Of a stretch of DNA of 5,419 nucleotides, positions 1 to 5,419 are shown piece by piece. The position numbers and the translations under genes were made by a program. A model generated the notes under the pieces. It was not told the DNA's origin. It ran no database searches and saw only the letters and a program-made list of their open reading frames with translations. Within the stretch, counting starts at the first letter, position 1. The number at the start of each line of letters is the position of its first letter. This DNA comes from Phycisphaerae bacterium (GTDB taxonomy: Bacteria; Planctomycetota; Phycisphaerae; Phycisphaerales; SM1A02): NCBI GenBank assembly GCA_002683195.1, contig NYSW01000066.1, forward strand, positions 20,205 through 25,623, read 5' to 3'.

Positions 1-304
1 CCCTCCGCTCCAGGGCCTCCATCAGCGCGTGATCGATCGGTCGTTCCCGCCCCGCCTTACGCACCATCGACAAGGCCGTTCTCGATGCGATGCCTCGAAG
101 CCAGGGCCCGAAAGGCCGTTCGGCATCAAAGTCGTCGAATCTCCTCCACGCCACCATCATGGTTTCTTGAAAGACATCGTCCACGATGGAACTGCGTCCG
201 AGCAGGGATCGAATGAAGACCACGAGCATCTCCGCGTTCTGACGCAGCAGTACCTCGAACACTCGCTGAGGGTCGGGACCGGAATCTTTGCCTGGGAACT
301 CCAT
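1..304 (-). CDS. ECF-type RNA polymerase sigma factor, N-terminal part (cut by window edge)
   Basis: This is the first 101 residues of a sigma-70 family factor; the C-terminal half (region 4, promoter -35 recognition) lies beyond position 1. Seen directly: a region 2-like stretch at residues 20-85, with a helix rich in Leu, Val and Phe, then DDVFQETMMVAWRRFDDFD (about 42-60) and RPFGPWLRGIASRTALSMVR (about 63-82). This matches the usual ECF pattern of a D..Q.ET..AW segment followed by F..WL..IA and a basic helix; that part binds core polymerase and the -10 element. The ATG at 304 is chosen because it leaves a short polar leader of about 15 residues before the domain. A GTG at 319 is in frame and an in-frame TGA lies further upstream, so the N-terminus is well bounded. 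The spacing of the AAGGAA sequence to the ATG is long (about 15 bases). The family call is secure. The regulon is unknown, and any anti-sigma partner would lie outside the window. Confidence 0.85.
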   Translation of the reverse strand, partial: MEFPGKDSGPDPQRVFEVLLRQNAEMLVVFIRSLLGRSSIVDDVFQETMMVAWRRFDDFDAERPFGPWLRGIASRTALSMVRKAGRERPIDHALMEALERR

Positions 305-399
305 ACCGAAGATTGCCACTTCCTTCGGACCCGGGACACTGGGATTCGCACTTCTTCTTCAAACTTCGGGGGTCCCGGTCGCCCCGATAACAGGAACAA

Positions 400-430
400 C
401 CCCCAAGGATCGCGAAAGCGTCCTTGGGGG
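400..430 (-). terminator. Intrinsic terminator after the PEP-CTERM-like gene
   Basis: A perfect 10-bp inverted repeat (CCCCCAAGGA at 400-409 and TCCTTGGGGG at 421-430) is extended by a CGC/GCG stem around a four-base loop, with one unpaired base at 410. Read on the minus strand, the stem is followed by TTGTTCCTGTT, a moderately T-rich tail. It begins 48 bases past the stop codon of the secreted-protein gene and lies before the sigma factor start. It should therefore end transcription of the former and separate the two genes, unless there is readthrough. Confidence 0.85.
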
Positions 431-477
431 TCGTGTGATTTCGCAGTCTCAGGCCGGTTGTCGGCCCGAAGAAAGAC

Positions 478-1110
478 TCAGCCGCGACGACGACGTCCGG
501 CAAGGCCGGCGAGACCGAGCAGGGCGAACGCACCGGGAGCGGGCACGACGCTGCCGTACATGTTCGACGCCCACGCCGCACCGGACTCGACGCCATCGCC
601 GGGGACGTCGTTCTGGACGTAGGAGAAGTCGAGGCTGATCCGGGTCGCACTGGCGGCACCCGCGTCAAGCACGTAGTCACTGTTGAACGAGTAAAGCTCG
701 TTGGTGTTCGAATTGGCGGTCAGCGTTCCGGCCGCGACCGCAAAGCCGAAGTCGTTGCCACTGCCGTACCAGAAAGTGATCTGAACGCTCGCGTTGTTGC
801 CACCGAAGAGCTGCTTGCCATTTTCGATGAACATCTCACCGCCGAAGCTGATCGTGTCACCTTCGGAAAAATCGCCGGCCACGGCGAGGTCCTGGGTGTA
901 GCCGCTGTAGTTGGGGACTCCGCCGAACGTGCCGTAGGCCACGACGCCAGCCGAACCACCAGAGAAGAACCCGACGCCGTAGGGGCCTTCGGATCCGCCG
1001 TACTGGGCCCAGCCGTTGGAGCCGTCACTAAAGTCACCATTGACGATGTCGGCGGAGGCGAAGCCGGAAACGGCGGCCGCGGCCATGGTTGCGATCAGGA
1101 CATTCTTCAT
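478..1110 (-). CDS. Secreted protein with PEP-CTERM-like C-terminal sorting tail
   Basis: A 210-residue exported protein of unknown specific function. Residues 1-20 form a signal peptide: MKN, then a hydrophobic Ala/Val-rich core, then a cleavage site after ASA at 18-20. The mature part opens with NGDFSDGSNGW (24-34), the kind of start seen in jelly-roll, carbohydrate-binding-like domains of planctomycete surface proteins. It continues as Gly-, Ser-, Asn- and aromatic-rich strands to about residue 187, acidic and without Cys. Residues 189-210 hold a VPAPG motif, a hydrophobic segment (AFALLGLAGLAG) and a terminal RRRRG. This is the three-part layout of PEP-CTERM/exosortase-type sorting signals, with PAPG in place of the canonical PEP. 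By family knowledge such tails are cleaved by a membrane exosortase-like protease; none is visible here. GGAG lies 10 bases before the ATG, supporting this start. A strong terminator follows. Ligand binding by the body is inference only. Confidence 0.85.
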   Translation of the reverse strand: MKNVLIATMAAAAVSGFASADIVNGDFSDGSNGWAQYGGSEGPYGVGFFSGGSAGVVAYGTFGGVPNYSGYTQDLAVAGDFSEGDTISFGGEMFIENGKQLFGGNNASVQITFWYGSGNDFGFAVAAGTLTANSNTNELYSFNSDYVLDAGAASATRISLDFSYVQNDVPGDGVESGAAWASNMYGSVVPAPGAFALLGLAGLAGRRRRG

Positions 1111-1536
1111 CTTCTTTTATCTCCGGGGAAAGCGGGAATTGATAACCATGCGGTTGGAGCTGACTTGGGGAACGCTCCGAACGTTAAAAATATCAACGCT
1201 TGCCTTTGAGGACGATGGCAAATCTGGAATTACCGTTAAAACCACCATTCCGAAATCCTCTTGGTGCCAGACGAATCACGGCCCGCTCCGCAGCGCAAAA
1301 CCCAGACACGAGCATCACGAATCCAAATCTTTCTGGCAAGGTGGACTTCAACCCTCAAGGAGCTGATTCCGTTCGCATCCCCCCTCCCAGGACTTTGCCC
1401 AGCACCGCCCCCGAGGTCATCAAAGCCGCGGATTGGATGATCGCCGACGAGCGTCCGATAGTATTTTATTAAGGCCTCTCTCGAACCAACGAGCCGATCT
1501 CGCACCGGCCTGGTCGTCTCTCGTAAGATCGCTCAC
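1111..1536. other. Intergenic region between divergent genes, no gene supported
   Basis: This 426-base stretch separates the divergently transcribed secreted-protein and hydrolase genes, so it should carry both promoters. Open frames exist on both strands but none has a recognisable protein, a good ribosome binding site or a plausible composition. The part from about 1180 to 1245 is AT-richer than the surroundings and contains two copies of CGTTAAAA (1182-1189 and 1234-1241, same orientation, 52 bases apart) and a TTAAAAATAT run. A second AT-rich patch, TATTTTATT at 1462-1470, lies about 70 bases before the hydrolase start and could be part of its promoter. I could not pair either patch with a convincing -35 element at normal spacing. 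Confidence 0.5.
1121..1124 (-). promoter_or_regulatory. Ribosome binding site of the secreted-protein gene
   Basis: On the minus strand GGAG is followed by ATAAAAGAAG and then the ATG at 1110, a spacing of 10 bases in an A-rich, probably unstructured leader. It is the clearest Shine-Dalgarno-like site in the window and fixes the start that gives an intact signal peptide. Confidence 0.6.
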
Positions 1537-2496
1537 GTGCCCGAAGACACCCTTCAAATCCCACTGGACCACGACCTCGAGCGACTCCTCACCCTCGCCG
1601 CGGCCACTGGTCAGCCGGGCATCTCGACCATGACGCCGGCTCGGGCCCGGCAGTGGGCGGATGACTCCTTCACTCCCGCGGGGGAGCGACGAAAAATCGC
1701 GTCGGTTCAAAGCCTCACCGTGGCCGGCGGTGATGGTCCGATCCCGGCTCGAATCTACGACCCCGCGCCGGAATCGACGCTTCCGCTGCTGGTGTATTTC
1801 CACGGCGGTGGATGGGTACTGGGCTCTCTGGATCAATCCGACGACGCGTGCCGACGTCTGGCGATCGAAACCCACGCACGGGTGATTTCGGTCGACTACC
1901 GACTGGCTCCGGAAGCGCCGTATCCGGCCCCATGCGATGATGCGATCGCCGCCACTCGGGATGTCATTTCCCGAGCATCCGAACTCCGCGGACGCCCCGA
2001 GCGAATCGGTGTCTCGGGTGACAGTGCCGGTGGACATCTCGCCGCCGTGGCCGCCATCGCGATGCGGGACCGCACCGACCACCCCCCGCTGGCCTGCCAA
2101 TTCCTCATCTATCCAGTGACGGATTGCGATTTCAAACGCCCGAGCATGATCACCAACGCATCCGGAAGGCTTCTCGAAACCGCCGGCATGGAGTGGTTCT
2201 GGAATCACTTCTGTCCCGACCGGGACCAAAGGACCGAGTGGAAGGCCTCACCGATTCGAGTTGCCGACCCGGCGGGTCTGCCACCAGCGATCATCGCCCT
2301 CGCTGCGCACGATCCTCTGTATTCCGAGGGCATCGCCTACGCCCGACGACTCCAGGATGCCGGCGTCACCACCACGGTCCGAACGGCTCGAGACCTGATC
2401 CATGGCTACTACGGCCTGACCCAGGCCAGCCCGCGGGCCGACTCCGAAGTGTCGACCCTCAACCGGCTGGTCCGCGATGTGCTCCATTCGAGTTGA
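1537..2496 (+). CDS. Alpha/beta hydrolase, hormone-sensitive-lipase type (family IV esterase)
   Basis: A 319-residue predicted carboxylesterase that would hydrolyse short acyl esters in the cytoplasm; no signal peptide is seen. HGGGW at 89-93 is the family's oxyanion-hole motif. GDSAGG at 161-166 carries the nucleophile Ser163. Asp259 in AHDPLYSEG and His289 in LIHGYYG complete the triad. VDYRLAPEAPYP (119-130), just after the oxyanion strand, is another hallmark. Residues 1-60 form the helical cap typical of this group. The length is normal for the family (about 300-320). Translation starts at GTG; an in-frame TAG at 1459 limits any extension, and no other ATG or GTG lies between. No good Shine-Dalgarno sequence precedes it (only TAAGA). 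An ATG at 1630 would remove part of the cap and is less likely. The gene stands alone, divergent from its left neighbour and convergent with the peptidase on its right. The exact substrate cannot be told from sequence. Confidence 0.93.
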   Translation: MPEDTLQIPLDHDLERLLTLAAATGQPGISTMTPARARQWADDSFTPAGERRKIASVQSLTVAGGDGPIPARIYDPAPESTLPLLVYFHGGGWVLGSLDQSDDACRRLAIETHARVISVDYRLAPEAPYPAPCDDAIAATRDVISRASELRGRPERIGVSGDSAGGHLAAVAAIAMRDRTDHPPLACQFLIYPVTDCDFKRPSMITNASGRLLETAGMEWFWNHFCPDRDQRTEWKASPIRVADPAGLPPAIIALAAHDPLYSEGIAYARRLQDAGVTTTVRTARDLIHGYYGLTQASPRADSEVSTLNRLVRDVLHSS

Positions 2497-2524
2497 TCCC
2501 GCCGCGCCACGGAACCATGAAAAA

Positions 2525-2548
2525 CCCCCCGGAGCAGACTCCGGGGGG
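2525..2548. terminator. Bidirectional intrinsic terminator between convergent genes
   Basis: A perfect 10-bp stem (CCCCCCGGAG at 2525-2534, CTCCGGGGGG at 2539-2548) closes a CAGA loop. Four A bases precede it and TTCTT follows. Read on the plus strand it ends the hydrolase transcript, starting 28 bases past the stop, with a TTCTTC tail. Read on the minus strand it ends the peptidase transcript with a better TTTTTC tail, 31 bases past that stop. It sits in the 83-base gap between the two convergent genes. Confidence 0.9.
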
Positions 2549-2579
2549 TTCTTCGAACGAATGATTCCGACCCAGGGTC

Positions 2580-4856
2580 TCAACCACCCTCCATTGGGTC
2601 CGCACCGGCCGGCATGGCCTTGGCGGCGCGACGTTCGAGTTCCTGAGCCGCGTAGAGCATCGCGTCGCGATCCTCCTCCGGAGCCGATGCCGCCTGAGTG
2701 CGAAATTGCGTCGCGATCGCTGGGTACGCGAACGCACGCTGCATTTCCGGGACCTGCGATTCTATCTGCGTGAAGACCTCCTGGATCTTCGCCCGCTGGG
2801 CTTCATCGAGTGCGTCGAAGGAGATCGTGGTCTCCACGACGGCCGGTGGTGCTGACGCGGGGTCCCACGCCTTCACCCCTTCGAAATCGAGCCCACCGAG
2901 GTTCCGAAGCTGGGCGGTCGAGGCGGCGATCTCCCCCACCATCGGCTCGACCCGACCACCAAGGTGCTCGGCCAGGAACGCCTCCACCACCGCGTTGAAG
3001 GCGTTGTTGTTCTCCGGCTTGGCGAAGCCGTGACCTTCATCCGGGAAGACGACGTAGGTGACGGGAATTCCGCTCGCTTCCATCGCCTCGACGATCTGAT
3101 CGCTTTCGGAGATCTTCACCCGCGGATCATTCGCGCCCTGCCCGATGAGCAGCGGACGAGAGATCCGATCGACGTGCATGAGCGGAGAGATCGAATCAAG
3201 GTACGCCGGATCGTCCTGCGAGCCGACGCGGGTCTCGAACATCACCTTCATCGGGGCCCAGTACGGCGGAATGGTCGAGAGCAGGGTCGAGATGTGTGAC
3301 GGGCCGACGATGTCGACGCCGCACGCCCAGAGTTCAGGGTCCCGAGTCATGCCCGCGAGCGTCGCGTAGCCGCCGTAGGAACCGCCCATGATCGCAAGCC
3401 GCTCGGAGTCCGCCCAGCCCTGATCGACGGCCCACTGGGCGGTGTCGTTCACATCGTCCTGCATCTTCGCGTACCACTCGCGATTACCCGCGTTGAGGAA
3501 GTCCTTGCCGAAGCCCGTCGATCCGCGGAAGTTCACATTGAGCACCGCGTAGCCACGGTTGGTGAGCCACTGGTGGTACGGGTTGTACCCCCAGCTGTCG
3601 CGGGCCCACGGACCACCGTGCACCATCACCACCAGCGGAAGCTTCGTCTTCCCGTTCCAGCCAGCGGGAAGCGAGTAGTAGCAGGGAAGCATCAGCCCGT
3701 CACGGGCTTCGATCTCGACCGGTGTCATCTTGACCAGCGGAAGTCCTTCGAGGCCGGGCCGACTCGTGAACAGGTATCGCCCCTGCTGTGCATCGCGATC
3801 CCAGATCCAGTATTGCACCGGACCGTCGTCGACGAGGTAGGCGACGATCCACGTACGGTCGTCTCCGGAGCGATCGATCACCTCGACTTCGCCGTCGACG
3901 AGCGTCGCCAACGCCTCAAGATCCGGCTTCACCGCGGGATCGAGGATCGTCCAGGTCTTGCGGAGCCGATTCGTCGCCACCGCCTCGGGCTGCTGGGTGA
4001 TCGGATTGATCATCAGGTCGGCGACGTCGCTTTCTTCGCTCGCGAAGATGGTCTCGCGTTCGAAGGTCCCGTCGAGGTTCGGACGGATCGCCACGAACCT
4101 CGCCTTGTCGCCGCCGCGGGCGTCGATGCCCCACATCGTCTTGCCGGTCTTGTCGAATCCGGCGGTGCTGGTGGTCATCGCATCCTCGAGGCCGACGCGG
4201 TCGAGTTCCCGCCATTCACCGTCCGGCGAATCCCGGAACTCGCTCATGCTGCCACCGTCGGGCGTCATTCGGGTGCGGACGCGGATGTTCCAGTCGTCGT
4301 CGGGAACCATCCCGACGAAGCCGTCTTCGTTGAGGAAGATCGGCTCGGCGTCGCCGGTCGTCGTGTCGATCCGGACCATGTCCATCGCCTGGGGATCACG
4401 GGCGTTGGTCTGCACCAGGATCTGATCGGGCCGATCGCGGTGACCGCCCACCAGGCTTGCCTTGACCTCGTCGCCGGGCGTGAGGTCCGTGGTCGTGCCG
4501 GTCTCGAGATCGACGGCGTAGACGTGGGTGTTCTCGTTGCCGCCCTTGTCCTGGACGTAGAGGATCTGCTCGTTGTTCCACGACCAGCCGTAGGAGCGGA
4601 TCGGGCGATCCGTCGAGTCGGTCACCGCCCGCGCATCACCACCGTTGACCGGCATGACCCACACGTTCAGCACGCCGTCGAGCGGCGCGAGATACGAGAG
4701 CCACTTCCCGTTCGGCGAGATCTGGACGCCGGCCCGCTCGGGGTTCCCGAAGAGCGTGTCCCGGGGAATGAGTGGCACGTCGGTGGTGCCCGCGATGGTG
4801 GCGGTGGTGGTGGTCATGCTGAGTGCGGTGGCCAGAAGTGCGGTGCGGATGGACAT
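2580..4856 (-). CDS. Exported S9-family serine peptidase (prolyl oligopeptidase / acylaminoacyl peptidase type) with C-terminal extension
   Basis: A 758-residue peptidase expected to cleave peptides outside the cytoplasm. Residues 1-23 look like a signal peptide (MSIRTALLATAL core, cleavage near TIAG). Residues about 35-370 form a beta-propeller with WD40-like/PD40 repeats, such as VQISPNGKWLSYLAP at 44-58. The alpha/beta hydrolase domain spans about 375-635: HGGPW at 413-417, nucleophile Ser493 in GGSYGG, Asp577 in GANDPRV, and His609 in DEGHGF. The triad order and spacing fit family S9, nearest the S9C type. Residues 636-758 lie beyond the normal end of the fold and form a polar, probably helical tail. 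The ATG at 4856 is preferred because the signal peptide then begins normally. An in-frame ATG at 4901 adds 15 residues including two Cys and has a GGGAAG sequence five bases before it, so it remains possible. The gene ends at the shared bidirectional terminator. Substrate specificity is not predictable here. Confidence 0.93.
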   Translation of the reverse strand: MSIRTALLATALSMTTTTATIAGTTDVPLIPRDTLFGNPERAGVQISPNGKWLSYLAPLDGVLNVWVMPVNGGDARAVTDSTDRPIRSYGWSWNNEQILYVQDKGGNENTHVYAVDLETGTTTDLTPGDEVKASLVGGHRDRPDQILVQTNARDPQAMDMVRIDTTTGDAEPIFLNEDGFVGMVPDDDWNIRVRTRMTPDGGSMSEFRDSPDGEWRELDRVGLEDAMTTSTAGFDKTGKTMWGIDARGGDKARFVAIRPNLDGTFERETIFASEESDVADLMINPITQQPEAVATNRLRKTWTILDPAVKPDLEALATLVDGEVEVIDRSGDDRTWIVAYLVDDGPVQYWIWDRDAQQGRYLFTSRPGLEGLPLVKMTPVEIEARDGLMLPCYYSLPAGWNGKTKLPLVVMVHGGPWARDSWGYNPYHQWLTNRGYAVLNVNFRGSTGFGKDFLNAGNREWYAKMQDDVNDTAQWAVDQGWADSERLAIMGGSYGGYATLAGMTRDPELWACGVDIVGPSHISTLLSTIPPYWAPMKVMFETRVGSQDDPAYLDSISPLMHVDRISRPLLIGQGANDPRVKISESDQIVEAMEASGIPVTYVVFPDEGHGFAKPENNNAFNAVVEAFLAEHLGGRVEPMVGEIAASTAQLRNLGGLDFEGVKAWDPASAPPAVVETTISFDALDEAQRAKIQEVFTQIESQVPEMQRAFAYPAIATQFRTQAASAPEEDRDAMLYAAQELERRAAKAMPAGADPMEGG

Positions 4857-4969
4857 GAAAAAAGATTCCCGGAGGCATGCATGAGAGAGACAGGGCGACA
4901 TCGAACTTCCCGCAGCCCACCATGCCGATTGGTTGGGCGGCAGGCCGTGGCGATTTCGTCGAAGCGAGC

Positions 4970-4977
4970 ATTATCTA
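4970..4977 (-). promoter_or_regulatory. Possible -10 element for the peptidase gene
   Basis: On the minus strand the sequence TAGATAAT occurs in an otherwise GC-rich gap, and GATAAT matches five of six bases of the sigma-70 -10 consensus. It lies about 115 bases before the ATG at 4856. No good -35 element is found at 16-18 bases; the nearest candidate, GTGACT, is 21 bases away. This is a weak call that rests mainly on local AT contrast. Confidence 0.3.
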
Positions 4978-5027
4978 CGGAATCGGCCCGACCGCCAGTC
5001 ACGGGCCCGGGATTCACCGACCGGCCG

Positions 5028-5419
5028 TCAGTCCCACCACCAGTCCAGGAACCCATCGGGCCCGAGCTGCGTGAGCCCGAACCCGAGCGCCCAGGCGATC
5101 GCGACGATCCCGAGGTAGTGGACCCCCGCCTGCCACCGTCGCACGACGGCGAAGACCACGACGGCGATCGGCCAGGTGACGAACAGGATGAGCGAGGGGA
5201 ACCAGAAGCAGTGCTGCGCGATCTCCACGTGGAAATTCAGGGGCGATGAGAACCCCGCGTTACCGATGTTCGCCGGCCAGCCACCAAGGCTCAGGTACAT
5301 GTGGATCGCCAGCGTGTAGAACGAACCGGCCAGGATGATGGCGGGGATCATCGAAACCGCCACCAGCCTCGTGGACGGCGGGCGACGCAGCAGTGGTATG
5401 CCGCCGAAGAAGGCGAGCA
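5028..5419 (-). CDS. Multi-pass membrane protein, C-terminal part (cut by window edge)
   Basis: The frame stays open from its TGA at 5028-5030 to the right window edge, giving 129 visible residues, so the true start probably lies outside. A GTG at 5363 would give a 111-residue protein, but the reading frame upstream of it continues (LAFFGGIPLLRRPPSTRL) and looks like the end of another membrane segment followed by a basic loop. Three further hydrophobic segments are visible, at about residues 20-42 (IPAIILAGSFYTLAI), 71-92 (FWFPSLILFVTWPIAVVVFAVV) and 99-119 (VHYLGIVAIAWALGFGL). A His, Asn and Cys-containing loop (NFHVEIAQHC) lies between the first two, and the protein ends in DGFLDWWWD. I do not recognise the family and give no function. 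It shares a strand with the peptidase, separated by 171 bases, with no clear terminator between them. Confidence 0.7.
   Translation of the reverse strand, partial: LAFFGGIPLLRRPPSTRLVAVSMIPAIILAGSFYTLAIHMYLSLGGWPANIGNAGFSSPLNFHVEIAQHCFWFPSLILFVTWPIAVVVFAVVRRWQAGVHYLGIVAIAWALGFGLTQLGPDGFLDWWWD

Noticed and set aside
331..378. Inverted repeat CCGGGAC (331-337) and GTCCCGG (372-378) upstream of the sigma factor start, a possible leader structure
   Set aside because: Only 7 bp with a 34-base loop and mismatches on either side; expected by chance in GC-rich DNA.
1200..1505. Small open frames on both strands in the divergent intergenic region (90 and 89 codons)
   Set aside because: There is no ribosome binding site, no recognisable sequence, and the composition resembles random translation. 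The minus-strand frame also conflicts with the expected promoter region.
1420..2229. Minus-strand open frame of 269 codons opposite the hydrolase
   Set aside because: It overlaps the well-supported esterase gene, its composition is Arg/Gly-rich and it shows no motif; treated as a shadow.
2124..2773. Open frames on both strands around the convergent gene junction
   Set aside because: They run through the bidirectional terminator hairpin and overlap the ends of both real genes in other frames; no protein features are seen.
4876..4881. Palindromic GCATGC beside overlapping ATGCAT near the peptidase start, a possible operator
   Set aside because: Too short and not repeated nearby; common by chance.
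3573..5249. Plus-strand open frame of 558 codons opposite the peptidase and the membrane protein
   Set aside because: It is antisense to a clearly conserved peptidase with an intact triad. Its translation is low-complexity, rich in Arg, Asp, Val and His, with no recognisable domain, as expected for a shadow frame in GC-rich DNA.

Overview
The window looks like chromosomal DNA from a planctomycete, most likely of the class Phycisphaerae. This is an inference from three things. The base composition is GC-rich. A secreted protein ends in a VPAPGAFALLGLAGLAGRRR-type sorting tail of the kind common in that group. A divergent ECF-type sigma factor resembles those that are numerous in Planctomycetes. 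No rRNA or other taxonomic marker is present, so the assignment is tentative.

Layout from left to right. (1) Positions 1-304, minus strand: the N-terminal part of an ECF-like RNA polymerase sigma factor, cut by the window edge. (2) Positions 400-430: a strong intrinsic terminator oriented for the minus strand. (3) Positions 478-1110, minus: a 210-residue secreted protein with a signal peptide, a predicted beta-rich body and a PEP-CTERM-like C-terminal anchor. (4) Positions 1111-1536: a 426-base region between divergent genes with no convincing gene, and AT-richer than its surroundings near the secreted-protein gene. (5) Positions 1537-2496, plus: an alpha/beta hydrolase of the hormone-sensitive-lipase type, with an intact catalytic triad. 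(6) Positions 2525-2548: a hairpin between convergent genes that can end transcription from both sides. (7) Positions 2580-4856, minus: a large exported S9-family serine peptidase with a beta-propeller, an intact triad and an unusual C-terminal extension of about 120 residues. (8) Positions 4857-5027: a short intergenic region with a possible promoter. (9) Positions 5028-5419, minus: a multi-pass membrane protein running off the right edge.

The genes look like independent transcription units of ordinary housekeeping or accessory metabolism, not one system: each coding block is bounded by a terminator or a sizeable gap. The peptidase and the secreted PEP-CTERM-like protein are both predicted to act outside the cytoplasm; the hydrolase has no signal peptide and is predicted cytoplasmic. 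I saw no mobile element, CRISPR array, tRNA, rRNA or defence system. The points most worth following are the C-terminal extension of the peptidase, the sorting tail of the secreted protein, and the placement of a sigma factor gene downstream of it.
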